Positions 51,673 to 60,345 of a stretch of 64,000 nucleotides of DNA are shown here, piece after piece. The DNA is from an uncultured Clostridium sp. Its GTDB lineage: Bacteria; Cyanobacteriota; Vampirovibrionia; Gastranaerophilales; Gastranaerophilaceae. Below the pieces are notes generated by a model. It worked only from the letters and a program-made list of their open reading frames with translations, was not told the DNA's origin and made no database searches. The DNA lies in assembly GCA_905212085.1 (NCBI GenBank), contig CAJMDF010000002.1:1-64000 (forward strand), read 5' to 3'. A program made the position numbers and the translations under genes. The first letter of the stretch is position 1. Each line of letters opens with the position of its first letter.

Positions 51673-53151
51673 TTATTTTTTATTTGGAATAGTTAATGAT
51701 TTTACAATCCTCAGCATTAATTCATTCCAAGTTTCTTTTTTGCCTAAGCGGAATAATTTTACACTGTCATACCAGTTACAGTGGTCTAAATTCATATGCC
51801 ATCTCCAATTGTAATTATATGGTAATAGGACAATACAAGGTTTGCCCATCGCACCTGCCAGGTGTGCTAAAGATGTATCGCTGCAAATTACAAGATCAAC
51901 ATTTTCTAAAGCTCCCGCTGTATCTGAAAAATTCTTAAAACTGCTTGCTAAATCTGTTATGTCGTATTTAGATGATAATTTCTCAAATTCTTCTGAACCT
52001 TCAAATGTCTGAGCAGAGTATATTTTTACATTTGGGAGATCGAATAGTGGGGCAAAAGCTTCAACGTTTATTACTCTGTCGGTTTCGTAATAAGTGTTTC
52101 CCTGCCATTTAATTGCAATTTTGAATTTATCATTGTTAAAAAATTTTTCTTTATAATATGTAATTTTTTCAGGTACAGCTTTTAAATATTTATCATGATG
52201 CATAAATATTTCTTCGTTTTTTAGCCCTAAAACATATGGCAGACTGAGAAAAGGAAGATGAACATCAAAATGTATTTTATCTTCTTCATAGAATAAATTC
52301 ATAATTTCTACGTCAGGGAAATTATCTTTAAATAGTTGAACCAGTGGTTTTTGAGGTTTTAGGATTATTTTTTTACATCTTTTTTGCAGTTCAGGCAAAT
52401 ATCTGGCAAACATAATCATATCACCAAAACCTGCTTCATAGTATGTGTATAATGTTTTATCGGAAATATCTTCTCCATGCCATATTGGAGCTTTTTTAAG
52501 GATATTAGGATAAGTTACTTGCTGTGATAGAATTGCTGTATTTCTGCAGAGTCTGTTCTCAAAATATTTTAATCCGGTTTGGTAATCTTTTATTCTTAAG
52601 TATCCCAAAGATAAGAAATATAAGACTTCTTTGTCGTTAGGGTTTATTTCATGGCATTTTTGAAAATACTCTATTGCTTTTTGCGGATTATTTAAAAATA
52701 GGTACAAACTCGCTAAGTTGTAACAGGCTTTTTCTGATTTTGGATTAATTTTTATTGCTTGAAGGTAAGCTTTTTCTGCTTTTTCATATTCAATATTATT
52801 TTTATATGCAAGTCCAAGTAAAAAATAAATTTCAAAGCTGAAGTGATTTGCATTGCAAGCTTCTTCAAGGATTTCAATTTCTTTTGGGAAGTCTTTTTCT
52901 GTTTCATAAACTTTTGCTAGATTTTCGTAAAAATAAGCATCTTTTTTTATTGATAATGCTTTTTTTATAAATTTTTCAGCTTCCTTTAATTTATTTTGTG
53001 ATAATTTTAAAATTCCTGATAAATTAAGTACTTCTGCGTTTTCTGGGTTTTCTTGAAGAATTTCATTGTATATAGCATCTGCTTTGTCTAATTCGCCTTC
53101 AGAGTGTAGTTTAAACGCTTTATTAAATTTTTCTTTTTCCAAAATGTCCAT
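51673..53151 (-). CDS. TPR repeat protein with GT9/heptosyltransferase-like domain
   Basis: A 492-residue cytoplasmic protein. Residues ~1-195 hold five or six TPR repeats (AEVLNLSGILKLSQNKLKEA; ACYNLASLYLFLNNPQKAIE). The C-terminal part resembles GT-B transferases: YYEAGFGDMIMFARYLP, KIAIKWQGN and the nucleotide-sugar-site region CSDTSLAHLAGAMGKPCIVLLP. O-linked protein or surface-glycan glycosylation is likely; the acceptor is unknown. It ends 3 bp from the convergent methyltransferase stop. Confidence 0.85.
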   Translation of the reverse strand: MDILEKEKFNKAFKLHSEGELDKADAIYNEILQENPENAEVLNLSGILKLSQNKLKEAEKFIKKALSIKKDAYFYENLAKVYETEKDFPKEIEILEEACNANHFSFEIYFLLGLAYKNNIEYEKAEKAYLQAIKINPKSEKACYNLASLYLFLNNPQKAIEYFQKCHEINPNDKEVLYFLSLGYLRIKDYQTGLKYFENRLCRNTAILSQQVTYPNILKKAPIWHGEDISDKTLYTYYEAGFGDMIMFARYLPELQKRCKKIILKPQKPLVQLFKDNFPDVEIMNLFYEEDKIHFDVHLPFLSLPYVLGLKNEEIFMHHDKYLKAVPEKITYYKEKFFNNDKFKIAIKWQGNTYYETDRVINVEAFAPLFDLPNVKIYSAQTFEGSEEFEKLSSKYDITDLASSFKNFSDTAGALENVDLVICSDTSLAHLAGAMGKPCIVLLPYNYNWRWHMNLDHCNWYDSVKLFRLGKKETWNELMLRIVKSLTIPNKK

Positions 53152-53476
53152 AAATGATTATATACAGATTTCTTTAAAAAAATCAAAAAAATTCATGCAT
53201 TTAAAGGATAAAATATCTAAAAATGTAGTTTATTCTAATAATGTACATCAGGTATGCGGCAAAAATATTAAAAGGCATGCCATAAAAGAGACAATATTAC
53301 AAAATATTAACCAAACTTGAAGAAATGTAAATTCCCTGAAAACATGTCATTATCATGGTTTTAGGGGAAATCAAAAAGCGGAGGAAGGGTTTTATATAAA
53401 AAAGTTGTCCACCTAAGATGTATAGAGTACAATTAATAATATATTCAACTTCTTGTAGAGGTAGGATGATTAATTT
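53152..53476. other. 325-bp gene-free stretch
   Basis: No supported gene. A plus-strand frame (53144-53320, 58 codons) begins inside the TPR-transferase gene, lacks a ribosome site and is lysine-rich by base composition; I do not accept it. An imperfect inverted repeat (TTCCCTGAAAAC at ~53330 with GGTTTTAGGGGAA at ~53358) could be a hairpin. The right end carries the yggS promoter. Confidence 0.5.
53405..53433 (+). promoter_or_regulatory. yggS promoter
   Basis: TTGTCC (53405-53410), a 17-bp spacer and TACAAT (53428-53433) lie 43 bp before the yggS start. Confidence 0.6.
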
Positions 53477-54142
53477 ATGGAAAATACAGTTCAACAAAAT
53501 CTTTTACGGATACAGGAAGATATCGCACCTTATACACCAAATATCATAGCGGTTACAAAGTATTTTGACGAAAGTGCAATAATTGATGCATATAATGCAG
53601 GATTAAGAAATTTCGCAGAATCACGAGTAATTGAGGCAATCGAGAAGATAAATAATCTTCCTGCAGATGTGAAAAATAATTCAAAATTTCATTTTATCGG
53701 ACATCTTCAAACTAATAAAGTGAAAAAAGTTGTAGGACATTTTGATTATATTCATTCTGTAGATTCATATAAGCTTGCAAAAGTTATATCAGATGAAGCT
53801 TGTAATCTAAGTAAAATCCAAAAAATTCTTCTACAAGTAAATAATGCAAATGAAGAACAAAAATTTGGGTTTTCAAAAAACGAAATTTTTGATGTTTTTA
53901 TCTCTATAGCAGAGCTTCCTAATCTAGAAATTTGCGGTTTGATGAATATGGCGCCATTAGGGGCAACAGATGAAGAACTAGATTATTTATTTGAAGATAT
54001 TTTGCAAATTAAATTGAAACTAGAAAAAGAATTTAATTACAAATTGAAAGAATTGTCTATGGGAATGAGTCAGGATTATAAAATCGCTGTAAAACACGGT
54101 GCGACAATGCTTAGAATTGGTAGAAAATTATTTATAAAGTAA
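53477..54142 (+). CDS. yggS: YggS/PROSC-family pyridoxal-phosphate homeostasis protein
   Basis: A 221-residue PLP-binding alanine racemase-fold protein without known catalysis. The PLP lysine is in IIAVTKYFD, followed by FAESRVIEA, FHFIGHLQTNKVKKV, the barrel strand LLQVNNANEEQKFGF and LSMGMSQDYKIAVKHGATMLRIG at the C-terminus (given here in part). It lies 19 bp upstream of sepF, the same order seen in cyanobacteria and Gram-positive bacteria. Confidence 0.95.
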   Translation: MENTVQQNLLRIQEDIAPYTPNIIAVTKYFDESAIIDAYNAGLRNFAESRVIEAIEKINNLPADVKNNSKFHFIGHLQTNKVKKVVGHFDYIHSVDSYKLAKVISDEACNLSKIQKILLQVNNANEEQKFGFSKNEIFDVFISIAELPNLEICGLMNMAPLGATDEELDYLFEDILQIKLKLEKEFNYKLKELSMGMSQDYKIAVKHGATMLRIGRKLFIK

Positions 54143-54161
54143 GATAAACGGAGGAAAAACG

Positions 54162-54665
54162 GTGGCAGTAGTAACAGACAAAATTAAATCAGTAGTAGAT
54201 TTTTTAGTAAAAGGATTTGAACCAAGAGAAACCATTTTTGATGAAATGGCTCAAGAGGCTGATGTAGATTATCCTGTAGAAGATAATGTAGCTCTTCAAC
54301 CTGAATATTCTTATCAACAACCTTCAGTTGACAGATCAAATGAAATTAAAGTAGTAAGTCATCCAAACTTTAAAGGATATGAAGTAAAAGTTATGGAACC
54401 TCGCTCTTTTGAAGATGCTGCTACTATTGTACAACATCTAAGAAACAGAAAAACTATCGTTTTAAACCTTCACCTTTTAGATAAAGAACAATCTCAAAGA
54501 ACAATTGATTTCGTATGTGGTGCAGCTCACGCTCTTGACGGTAAACCTCAAAAAGTTGGAGATTTAGTATTTGTATTTACTCCAAGCAATGTTACTTTGT
54601 CTGTTGACGTAAATGCTAATCAAAATAAATTTAATGACTCATTGTGGAGAGCTCCTTTACAATAA
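54162..54665 (+). CDS. sepF: Cell-division protein SepF
   Basis: A 167-residue cytoplasmic protein that anchors and bundles FtsZ at the division site. The SepF core spans residues ~62-155: VVSHPNFKGYEVKVMEPRSF, IVQHLRNRKTIVLNLHLLD, FVCGAAHALDG and VFVFTPSNVTLS. The N-terminal amphipathic helix (VVTDKIKSVVDFLVKGF) probably binds the membrane. Start is GTG, with GGAGG upstream. SepF with FtsZ and no FtsA in view fits the cyanobacterial side of the tree. Confidence 0.94.
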   Translation: MAVVTDKIKSVVDFLVKGFEPRETIFDEMAQEADVDYPVEDNVALQPEYSYQQPSVDRSNEIKVVSHPNFKGYEVKVMEPRSFEDAATIVQHLRNRKTIVLNLHLLDKEQSQRTIDFVCGAAHALDGKPQKVGDLVFVFTPSNVTLSVDVNANQNKFNDSLWRAPLQ

Positions 54666-54699
54666 GTTAAAATAATATGAGAAAGAGAGAGATAGTTGA

Positions 54700-54729
54700 A
54701 TATGAGGCATTTTATGCCTCTTTTTTTTA
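54700..54729 (+). terminator. sepF terminator
   Basis: The stem GAGGCAT (54704-54710) pairs with ATGCCTC (54714-54720) and is followed by T8. Confidence 0.88.
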
Positions 54730-54789
54730 TATATTGAAAAACTTTTAAAATTTTGTTATAATATAAAAACAATTTAGAAAGGAGCTTTT

Positions 54790-55467
54790 ATGAAAAAAAA
54801 CTTATCCTATATATTTGGAGATGGTTATTCTTTAAAATCTAATAAGGGGTTTACTCTTGCTGAAGTTTTAATTACTTTAGGTATTATAGGTGTGGTTTCG
54901 GCAATGACAATTCCGACATTAATGACTAATTATCAGGATAAAGCATATACTACGCAGTTACACAAAGTATATAATGAACTTCAACAAGCTATGTTACAAG
55001 TTATGACTGAAAAGAACGCTGTTAATTTGAAAGAGGCAGGAATTAATTCAAGTACTGCTGCACAAAATTTAATTAAAAAATCTTTTAAAGTTGTAACTTC
55101 ATGCGAAACAAGTCTTACTCCTTGCTTAGGAACATCATACAGATATTCAGGCTCTGATACAGGCAGTACTGCATTAACAGGCTATTCAGGTGCTGTATAT
55201 GTATTAGCAAGTGGATCTGCAATTAGTCCTGTTTATGACAATAGTGGTTCTGCTCAAAAGGTTTTGAATGTACTAGTTGATGTAAACGGTCCAAAAGCTC
55301 CAAATATAATTGGAAAAGATGCATATTTTATGGCAGTCTATAATGATGGCTCTATAGATACATATAATGAAAGTGCTTCATCTATTCCTTTATCTCAATC
55401 TGAAAGAAGTAGTGCTGGTAAAGATTGGAAACCTTTTGGTGAAATCTTGAACAATAATTGGAAATAA
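54790..55467 (+). CDS. Type IV prepilin-like protein (intact)
   Basis: A 225-residue pseudopilin. The leader (MKKNLSYIFGDGYSLKSNKG) is followed by the cleavage and helix motif FTLAEVLITLGIIGVVSAMT and a ~190-residue Ser/Gly/Thr-rich domain with two close cysteines (SCETSLTPCLG). At the leader position where the two other prepilins carry G10, this gene has F-G-D-G encoded without a homopolymer, so it should always be on. AAAGGAG precedes the ATG. It stands alone between sepF and nadK with its own terminator. Confidence 0.88.
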   Translation: MKKNLSYIFGDGYSLKSNKGFTLAEVLITLGIIGVVSAMTIPTLMTNYQDKAYTTQLHKVYNELQQAMLQVMTEKNAVNLKEAGINSSTAAQNLIKKSFKVVTSCETSLTPCLGTSYRYSGSDTGSTALTGYSGAVYVLASGSAISPVYDNSGSAQKVLNVLVDVNGPKAPNIIGKDAYFMAVYNDGSIDTYNESASSIPLSQSERSSAGKDWKPFGEILNNNWK

Positions 55468-55493
55468 AATAAGTAAAAAATAAATAAGTATTG

Positions 55494-55521
55494 CAAAAAA
55501 GAGCATTTATGCTCTTTTTTT
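55494..55521 (+). terminator. Prepilin gene terminator
   Basis: The stem AAAAGAGCAT (55497-55506) pairs with ATGCTCTTTT (55509-55518), continuing into a T run. Confidence 0.88.
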
Positions 55522-55567
55522 GTTTTAGTTTGCTAAAATAAGAAAATCGTGTTATATTTTCATAGTT

Positions 55568-56368
55568 ATGGAAATGAAAAAGTTCGCAATATGTTATAAT
55601 CAAGAAATAACTCATTCAATTGAAATAAAGGATAAGTTATATTCAATTCTTTTAAAAAAAAATATTAAAGCTAATGTTTTAAATATTGATAATCTTAAAG
55701 ATGGTTTTGATTTTGTTTTTGTTATAGGCGGCGATGGGACTATTTTAAAAACTGCTAGATTTTATGCAAAGTATAAAACTCCGATTTTTGGTATAAATCT
55801 TGGACGATTGGGATTTCTTTCTCAGTCTTCGAAAGAAGATATTGAAAAATCCGTTGATGAAATATTGAAAGGTGATTTTATTGTAGAAGATCGTATAATG
55901 TTGCAAAGTGGAGATTTTACTGCTTTAAATGATTTTGTGATAAAAGGTTGTGATTTAGGAAGAACTTCTCGTTTTTCATTGAAAATTAATGATAAATTTG
56001 TATGTGATTATCTTGCAGACGGTGTTATTATCTCTACGCCTACTGGTTCTACAGCTTATGGACTTTCTGCCGGTGGTCCTGTTTTATCACCAAGTTTGAA
56101 TGTGTTTGTAATCGTTCCTATTTGTCCGCATACTTTGAATGCAAGACCGATTGTTGTTCCTGATTGTGAAAAGATTGTAGTTTCGACTGATTCTAAATCA
56201 AAATCTGTTTTATCAACGGACGGACAAGAATTATATGAAATTAGTTCCGAAATTGTAATTGAAAAATCAGTTTATACGGCAAAACTTGCATTGTTAAAAA
56301 ATTCAGAATTTTATTCAATATTAAGGAATAAATTGCATTGGGCAATGCCTCCTGCTTATGAAAATTAA
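55568..56368 (+). CDS. nadK: NAD kinase
   Basis: A 266-residue enzyme making NADP from NAD and ATP. The motifs GGDGTILKTAR, GINLGRLGFL, the NE/D-type site as LNDFVIKG, and TPTGSTAYGLSAGGP are all present, as is CPHTLNARPIVVPD. There is no ribosome site; TATATT ends nine bases before the ATG, so the mRNA leader is at most a few bases long. Alternative start is the second Met, two codons on. Confidence 0.95.
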   Translation: MEMKKFAICYNQEITHSIEIKDKLYSILLKKNIKANVLNIDNLKDGFDFVFVIGGDGTILKTARFYAKYKTPIFGINLGRLGFLSQSSKEDIEKSVDEILKGDFIVEDRIMLQSGDFTALNDFVIKGCDLGRTSRFSLKINDKFVCDYLADGVIISTPTGSTAYGLSAGGPVLSPSLNVFVIVPICPHTLNARPIVVPDCEKIVVSTDSKSKSVLSTDGQELYEISSEIVIEKSVYTAKLALLKNSEFYSILRNKLHWAMPPAYEN

Positions 56369-56442
56369 TTGAGATCTTTTATTTAAATAATCAAGGTTAT
56401 TACAATTTATATTAATTTTTGTTCATAATTATATGCAAATTC

Positions 56443-56471
56443 TTGTACTTTTTTTCTATTTAAAATAGTAT
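56443..56471 (+). promoter_or_regulatory. Possible ftsZ promoter
   Basis: TTGTAC (56443-56448), a 17-bp spacer and TAGTAT (56466-56471) precede ftsZ by 55 bp. Other AT-rich -10 candidates lie just downstream (TTATACT), so this is one option. Confidence 0.4.
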
Positions 56472-56526
56472 GTTATTATACTATTGTAGATAGACAACTA
56501 TATAATTATATAAAAGAGGTAAAAAA

Positions 56527-57732
56527 GTGGAAAATTTCGTATCAGATATCTTTGCTAAAAAAGATGAAACAACAAGCAATGATCAAACTCAAAGGTCTCC
56601 AATAAATCCTACTAATATTAAAGTAATCGGTGTAGGCGGTGGCGGTGGAAATGCTGTAAACCGAATGATTAAAGCAGGACTTTCAGGTGTTGAGTTCTGG
56701 TTAATGAATACAGATTTACAAGTTTTAGAATATGGACAAACTAAAAATAGAATTCAATTGGGTTCTAAATCTACAGCAGGCCTTGGTGCAGGCGGAGATC
56801 CTTCAGTAGGAGAAAAAGCAGCAGAAGAAGCTCAACAAGAAATTACAGAAGCTTTAGACGGCGCTGATATGGTATTTATCACTGCAGGTATGGGTGGAGG
56901 TACCGGTACAGGTGCTGCTCCTGTAGTTGCAAAAATAGCTAAAGAATTAGGAATATTAACTATTGCAGTAGTTACAAAACCGTTTACTTGGGAAGGTCGT
57001 AAAAGACAAAACCAAGCTAATCAAGGTTTGGAAAAATTAAGAGAAGCAGTTGATGCTGTAATTGTTATTCCAAATGATAAATTGCTTCAAGTAGTTGATA
57101 GACAAGTAACATTAACAGAATCATTCATAATTGTTGATGAAGTATTACTAAGAGGTGTTCAAGGTATTTCTGACATAATTACAGTACCTGGCTTAATTAA
57201 CGTAGACTTCGCAGATGTTAAATGCGTAATGCAAGCATCAGGATCAGCTCTTATGGGTATTGGCCGTGGACAAGGCGAAGGCAGAGCTGTTAAAGCTGCT
57301 GAAATTGCTATCAATTCTCAACTTCTTGAATCTTCAATTAACGGAGCAACCGGTGTAATTGTTAATATTACTGGCGGACCAGATATGACATTACATGAAA
57401 TTTCAGATGCTGCAAATATTATACATGACGCTGTAAATGATGATGCAACTGTTATTATCGGTACTGCTGTAAATGAAAATATTCAAGGTGAAATTCAAAT
57501 TACTGTAATCGCTACAGGTTTTGAAATGAAAAACCAACAACCTGAAGCTAAGACTGATGTAAAACAATTAAGTGCTTCTGATTTCTTTGCAGGAACATTT
57601 AACTCAAACACTAATTCAAATGCAAATTCAAGTGTAAATCCTCAGTCTCAACAGACAGTAAGAAGAACTTCAATGCCTGAAGTTTCTCCAAGTTTCACAA
57701 ATATAGAAATCCCAGATTTCTTAAAAAAATAA
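56527..57732 (+). CDS. ftsZ: Cell-division GTPase FtsZ
   Basis: A 401-residue tubulin homologue that forms the division ring. Signature motifs are [19 protein letters not shown] ([13 protein letters not shown]), LMNTDLQVL, the GTP loop [15 protein letters not shown], and the T7 loop region NVDFADVK. The C-terminal linker is N/S/Q-rich and ends in a conserved-type peptide [12 protein letters not shown]. Start is GTG with AGAGGT upstream. It is encoded 1.9 kb downstream of sepF, with a prepilin gene and nadK between. Confidence 0.97.
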   Translation: MENFVSDIFAKKDETTSNDQTQRSPINPTNIKVIGVGGGGGNAVNRMIKAGLSGVEFWLMNTDLQVLEYGQTKNRIQLGSKSTAGLGAGGDPSVGEKAAEEAQQEITEALDGADMVFITAGMGGGTGTGAAPVVAKIAKELGILTIAVVTKPFTWEGRKRQNQANQGLEKLREAVDAVIVIPNDKLLQVVDRQVTLTESFIIVDEVLLRGVQGISDIITVPGLINVDFADVKCVMQASGSALMGIGRGQGEGRAVKAAEIAINSQLLESSINGATGVIVNITGGPDMTLHEISDAANIIHDAVNDDATVIIGTAVNENIQGEIQITVIATGFEMKNQQPEAKTDVKQLSASDFFAGTFNSNTNSNANSSVNPQSQQTVRRTSMPEVSPSFTNIEIPDFLKK

Positions 57733-57762
57733 ATCACACTAACAAAGTTGGAATATGAAAAA

Positions 57763-57798
57763 GTAAAAGGAAATGGTATTGTAATCATTTCCTTTTTA
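57763..57798 (+). terminator. ftsZ terminator
   Basis: An 11-bp stem AAAAGGAAATG (57765-57775) pairs with CATTTCCTTTT (57786-57796). Confidence 0.88.
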
Positions 57799-57834
57799 TT
57801 ATGTTTTCTTTTTATAAATTGATTAAAAAATATA

Positions 57835-57869
57835 TAAAAACACCTTCTGAATTTTCAGAAGGCGTTTTT
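57835..57869 (-). terminator. fba terminator
   Basis: On the minus strand a ~10-bp stem CCTTCTGAA/TTCAGAAGG with flanking A5 and T5 lies about 33 bp after the fba stop. Confidence 0.85.
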
Positions 57870-57901
57870 GCCAGTTATGATTAATTATAAAGTAACTATA
57901 A

Positions 57902-58861
57902 TTAGTCTTTAGCGTGACCAGCTGTACCAAGAACGTCGCGCATTTTGTGCATAACCATTTCTTTAACAGCAGTTCTGCCTGGTCCCATATATTCACGTGG
58001 GTCGAATTTTTCTGGGTGTTCAACAAAGAATTCTCTGATTGTTGAAGTCATAGCTAATCTTAAATCTGTATCGATGTTAATTTTAGCTACACCATGTTTA
58101 GAAGCGTAATTTAGCATATCTTCTGGAACACCTTGTGCGTTTGGTAATTGACCGCCGAATTGATTACATTTAGCAACAAATTCAGCAGGTACTGAAGATG
58201 AACCGTGTAATACTAATGGATAATCATATCCAACAGCTTCGTTAACTGCTTTTTTAATTTCAGCAAGTCTTTCAAAGTCTAATTTAGCTTCGCCGGAGAA
58301 TTTATATGCACCGTGTGAAGTACCGATTGCAACAGCTAATGAATCACAACCTGTTTCTTTTACAAATCTAGCTGCTTCTTCTGGATCTGTGTATGTTGAA
58401 TCTTTAGCATGAACTTTAACATCATCTTCAACGCCAGCAAGTTTACCAAGTTCAGCTTCAACTGATACTCCGCGAGGGTGAGCGTAATCTACAACTTGTT
58501 TTGTTAATTTGATATTTTCTTCTAATGGGAATCTTGAACCATCGATCATTACAGATGAAAATCCGCCATCGATACAAGCTTTACAAATTTCAAAATCAGC
58601 ACCGTGATCTAAGTGTAAAGCGATAGGTACTGTAGTTGTAGCTAAAGCTGCTTCTACTAATTTGATTAAGTAAGTTTGGTTTGCATATTTTCTAGCACCT
58701 GCAGAAACTTGTAAAATAATAGGTGATTGAGTTTCTTCAGCTGCTTCAGCAATCCCTTGCAAAATTTCCATGTTGTTAACGTTGTAAGCACCGATAGCGT
58801 ATCCGCCAGCTAATGCTTTTTTGAACATTTCGCCTGTTCCAACTAATTTTCTTTCACTCAT
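57902..58861 (-). CDS. fba: Class II fructose-1,6-bisphosphate aldolase
   Basis: A 319-residue zinc aldolase of glycolysis/gluconeogenesis. Motifs: YAIGAYNVNNMEILQGI, zinc ligand loop ALHLDHGADFEICKACIDGG, SVEAELGKLAGVEDD, IGTSHGAYKF, LVLHGSSSVP and KINIDTDLRLA. The ATG at 58861 follows GAAGGAGAA; codons up to 58897 are not used. The sequence resembles the class IIB form common in cyanobacteria and Firmicutes. It is convergent with ftsZ and separated from it by two terminators. Confidence 0.95.
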   Translation of the reverse strand: MSERKLVGTGEMFKKALAGGYAIGAYNVNNMEILQGIAEAAEETQSPIILQVSAGARKYANQTYLIKLVEAALATTTVPIALHLDHGADFEICKACIDGGFSSVMIDGSRFPLEENIKLTKQVVDYAHPRGVSVEAELGKLAGVEDDVKVHAKDSTYTDPEEAARFVKETGCDSLAVAIGTSHGAYKFSGEAKLDFERLAEIKKAVNEAVGYDYPLVLHGSSSVPAEFVAKCNQFGGQLPNAQGVPEDMLNYASKHGVAKINIDTDLRLAMTSTIREFFVEHPEKFDPREYMGPGRTAVKEMVMHKMRDVLGTAGHAKD

Positions 58862-59035
58862 TTGAGTTCTCCTTCTTTTTATTCTTCTTACTGACACTTG
58901 TCAGATTATTTTTAATTCTAGGAAAAACCCCTGTTTGGGTACATTTATTATACACATGTAAGGTACAACAAAAAAAGAAACGGTGCAAGTGTAAAGAAAT
59001 ATTAATATCGTATATACTATTTTACAAAACCTGAT

Positions 59036-59158
59036 ATGAGTGGATATAATAGGCTTATTAGGGAATTAATGAATAAATTAGGTAGCAAAAAAAAATATTT
59101 ACTTGCTTTAGATGAGCAAATAAATAAGTGTGTAAAACAAATGGAGTATCGACTATGA
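59036..59158 (+). CDS. Possible small protein (40 aa) coupled to the next gene
   Basis: A 40-codon frame (MSGYNRLIRELMNKLGSKKK, continuing to KQMEYRL) ends in an ATGA overlap with the ATG at 59155, and the ribosome site GGAG of the next gene lies in its last codons. It has a helical, charged composition like a real peptide. It lacks its own ribosome site, so the call is uncertain. A loose likeness to short Spo0E-type helical hairpins was noted but is not evidence of homology. Confidence 0.4.
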   Translation: MSGYNRLIRELMNKLGSKKKYLLALDEQINKCVKQMEYRL

Positions 59159-60246
59159 CAATTAGACCTGTAACATCTGCAACTTTAGTAAGTAATTTAA
59201 ACCAGTTAAATTTTGAAGGAAAAAAGAAAAAGAATTCAAATGTATCTCATCCAATAAATAATGTTTCTCATAAATTGGCTGTGCCTCTTGCCGCTACAGT
59301 TTTAGCTATGAGTCCTATGGCTTCATCGGGTAAAGGTATTCAGGTTCCTTTAGATGATACTAACTCAATTGAAATGGTTGATAGTAATAATAAAGGTAGA
59401 AAAATAGATGAGAAAGTTTTTATTGATTCTGAATCAAGCACTTTGAATATGACTACAAACATAGGTCTTGTAAACACAAAAGATAATAGTCGTAATTTTG
59501 ATAAAATTGTGTATGGAGTATCGTCAACTGTTAATTTAGGTGGATTTCTAGAATCTTCTTATGAAGAAAAAGCTGTGACAGATTATAGTGATATAGTATA
59601 CGATTTAATTTCTGATGATGGAACAAAAGGTTTGTCATTTAATGTAAAAAGTATAAGCGTTGAAGGAAATTCTATACCATTGTTTGACAAAGAAAAAGTT
59701 GCTTATGTTGAATCTGCTTTAAAATCTCCAAATAACAAATCCGATGTTGAGGTACATAAATATAGAAGAACTTTGCGCCATGATTTATTGGGGATGCAAA
59801 ATATTGCAAATAATAATATAATGAAGGATGCAATTCCTCAGAAATCATATGGAAGTTTAGAAGGTCAACAAGAAGTAGAGATAGGTAATGACAAATATGT
59901 TTTAGGTTATTATTCAACAGATGATAATCCTTATGATGCAGAATTGATAACTGTAAGAAAAAATGATAATCCTGAATTATGTTTACGTGGGATTATATTT
60001 TATAATGCGACAATAAACCCAAAATCTTCAAATCCTCAAAAGTTTAAGTATTCATTGATTAGACTTGAAGGTGAAGAAAGGAAAGGATATTCATTAATTG
60101 ATGATAATTTAGCTAATGTTTTAGTTCAAGTATTATGTGATAGTCAGTTCAAGAATGCTACTAAAAATACATATGTTATGGAATTAGATTCTGAGTATAT
60201 GACTACTAAGAAAGGTGCTTTGTTGCCTATAAAGGACGTTAAATAA
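59155..60246 (+). CDS. Hypothetical protein with N-terminal LNFEG motif (363 aa)
   Basis: I do not recognise this protein. GGAG eight bases upstream supports the ATG at 59155. It opens MTIRPVTSATLVSNLNQLNF with NFEG at residues 19-22, then a basic stretch (GKKKKN) and a helix VPLAATVLAMSPMASS at ~45-60 that could be a membrane anchor. The remaining ~300 residues look globular, strand-rich and cysteine-poor. The next gene, 99 bp on, also encodes a protein with no signal peptide. Confidence 0.72.
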   Translation: MTIRPVTSATLVSNLNQLNFEGKKKKNSNVSHPINNVSHKLAVPLAATVLAMSPMASSGKGIQVPLDDTNSIEMVDSNNKGRKIDEKVFIDSESSTLNMTTNIGLVNTKDNSRNFDKIVYGVSSTVNLGGFLESSYEEKAVTDYSDIVYDLISDDGTKGLSFNVKSISVEGNSIPLFDKEKVAYVESALKSPNNKSDVEVHKYRRTLRHDLLGMQNIANNNIMKDAIPQKSYGSLEGQQEVEIGNDKYVLGYYSTDDNPYDAELITVRKNDNPELCLRGIIFYNATINPKSSNPQKFKYSLIRLEGEERKGYSLIDDNLANVLVQVLCDSQFKNATKNTYVMELDSEYMTTKKGALLPIKDVK

Positions 60247-60345
60247 TATTTATATGTTAACATATGTAACATTTTACAAACATGTTGAAATAGCCCATTA
60301 GGGTATGTTTTTACATGTATAGTAAATAAAAATCAGAGAGTAGCA

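Noticed and set aside
53144..53320. 58-codon plus-strand frame in the gap upstream of yggS
   Set aside because: Starts within the divergent coding region, no ribosome site, and Lys/Asn/Ile-rich as expected from base composition.
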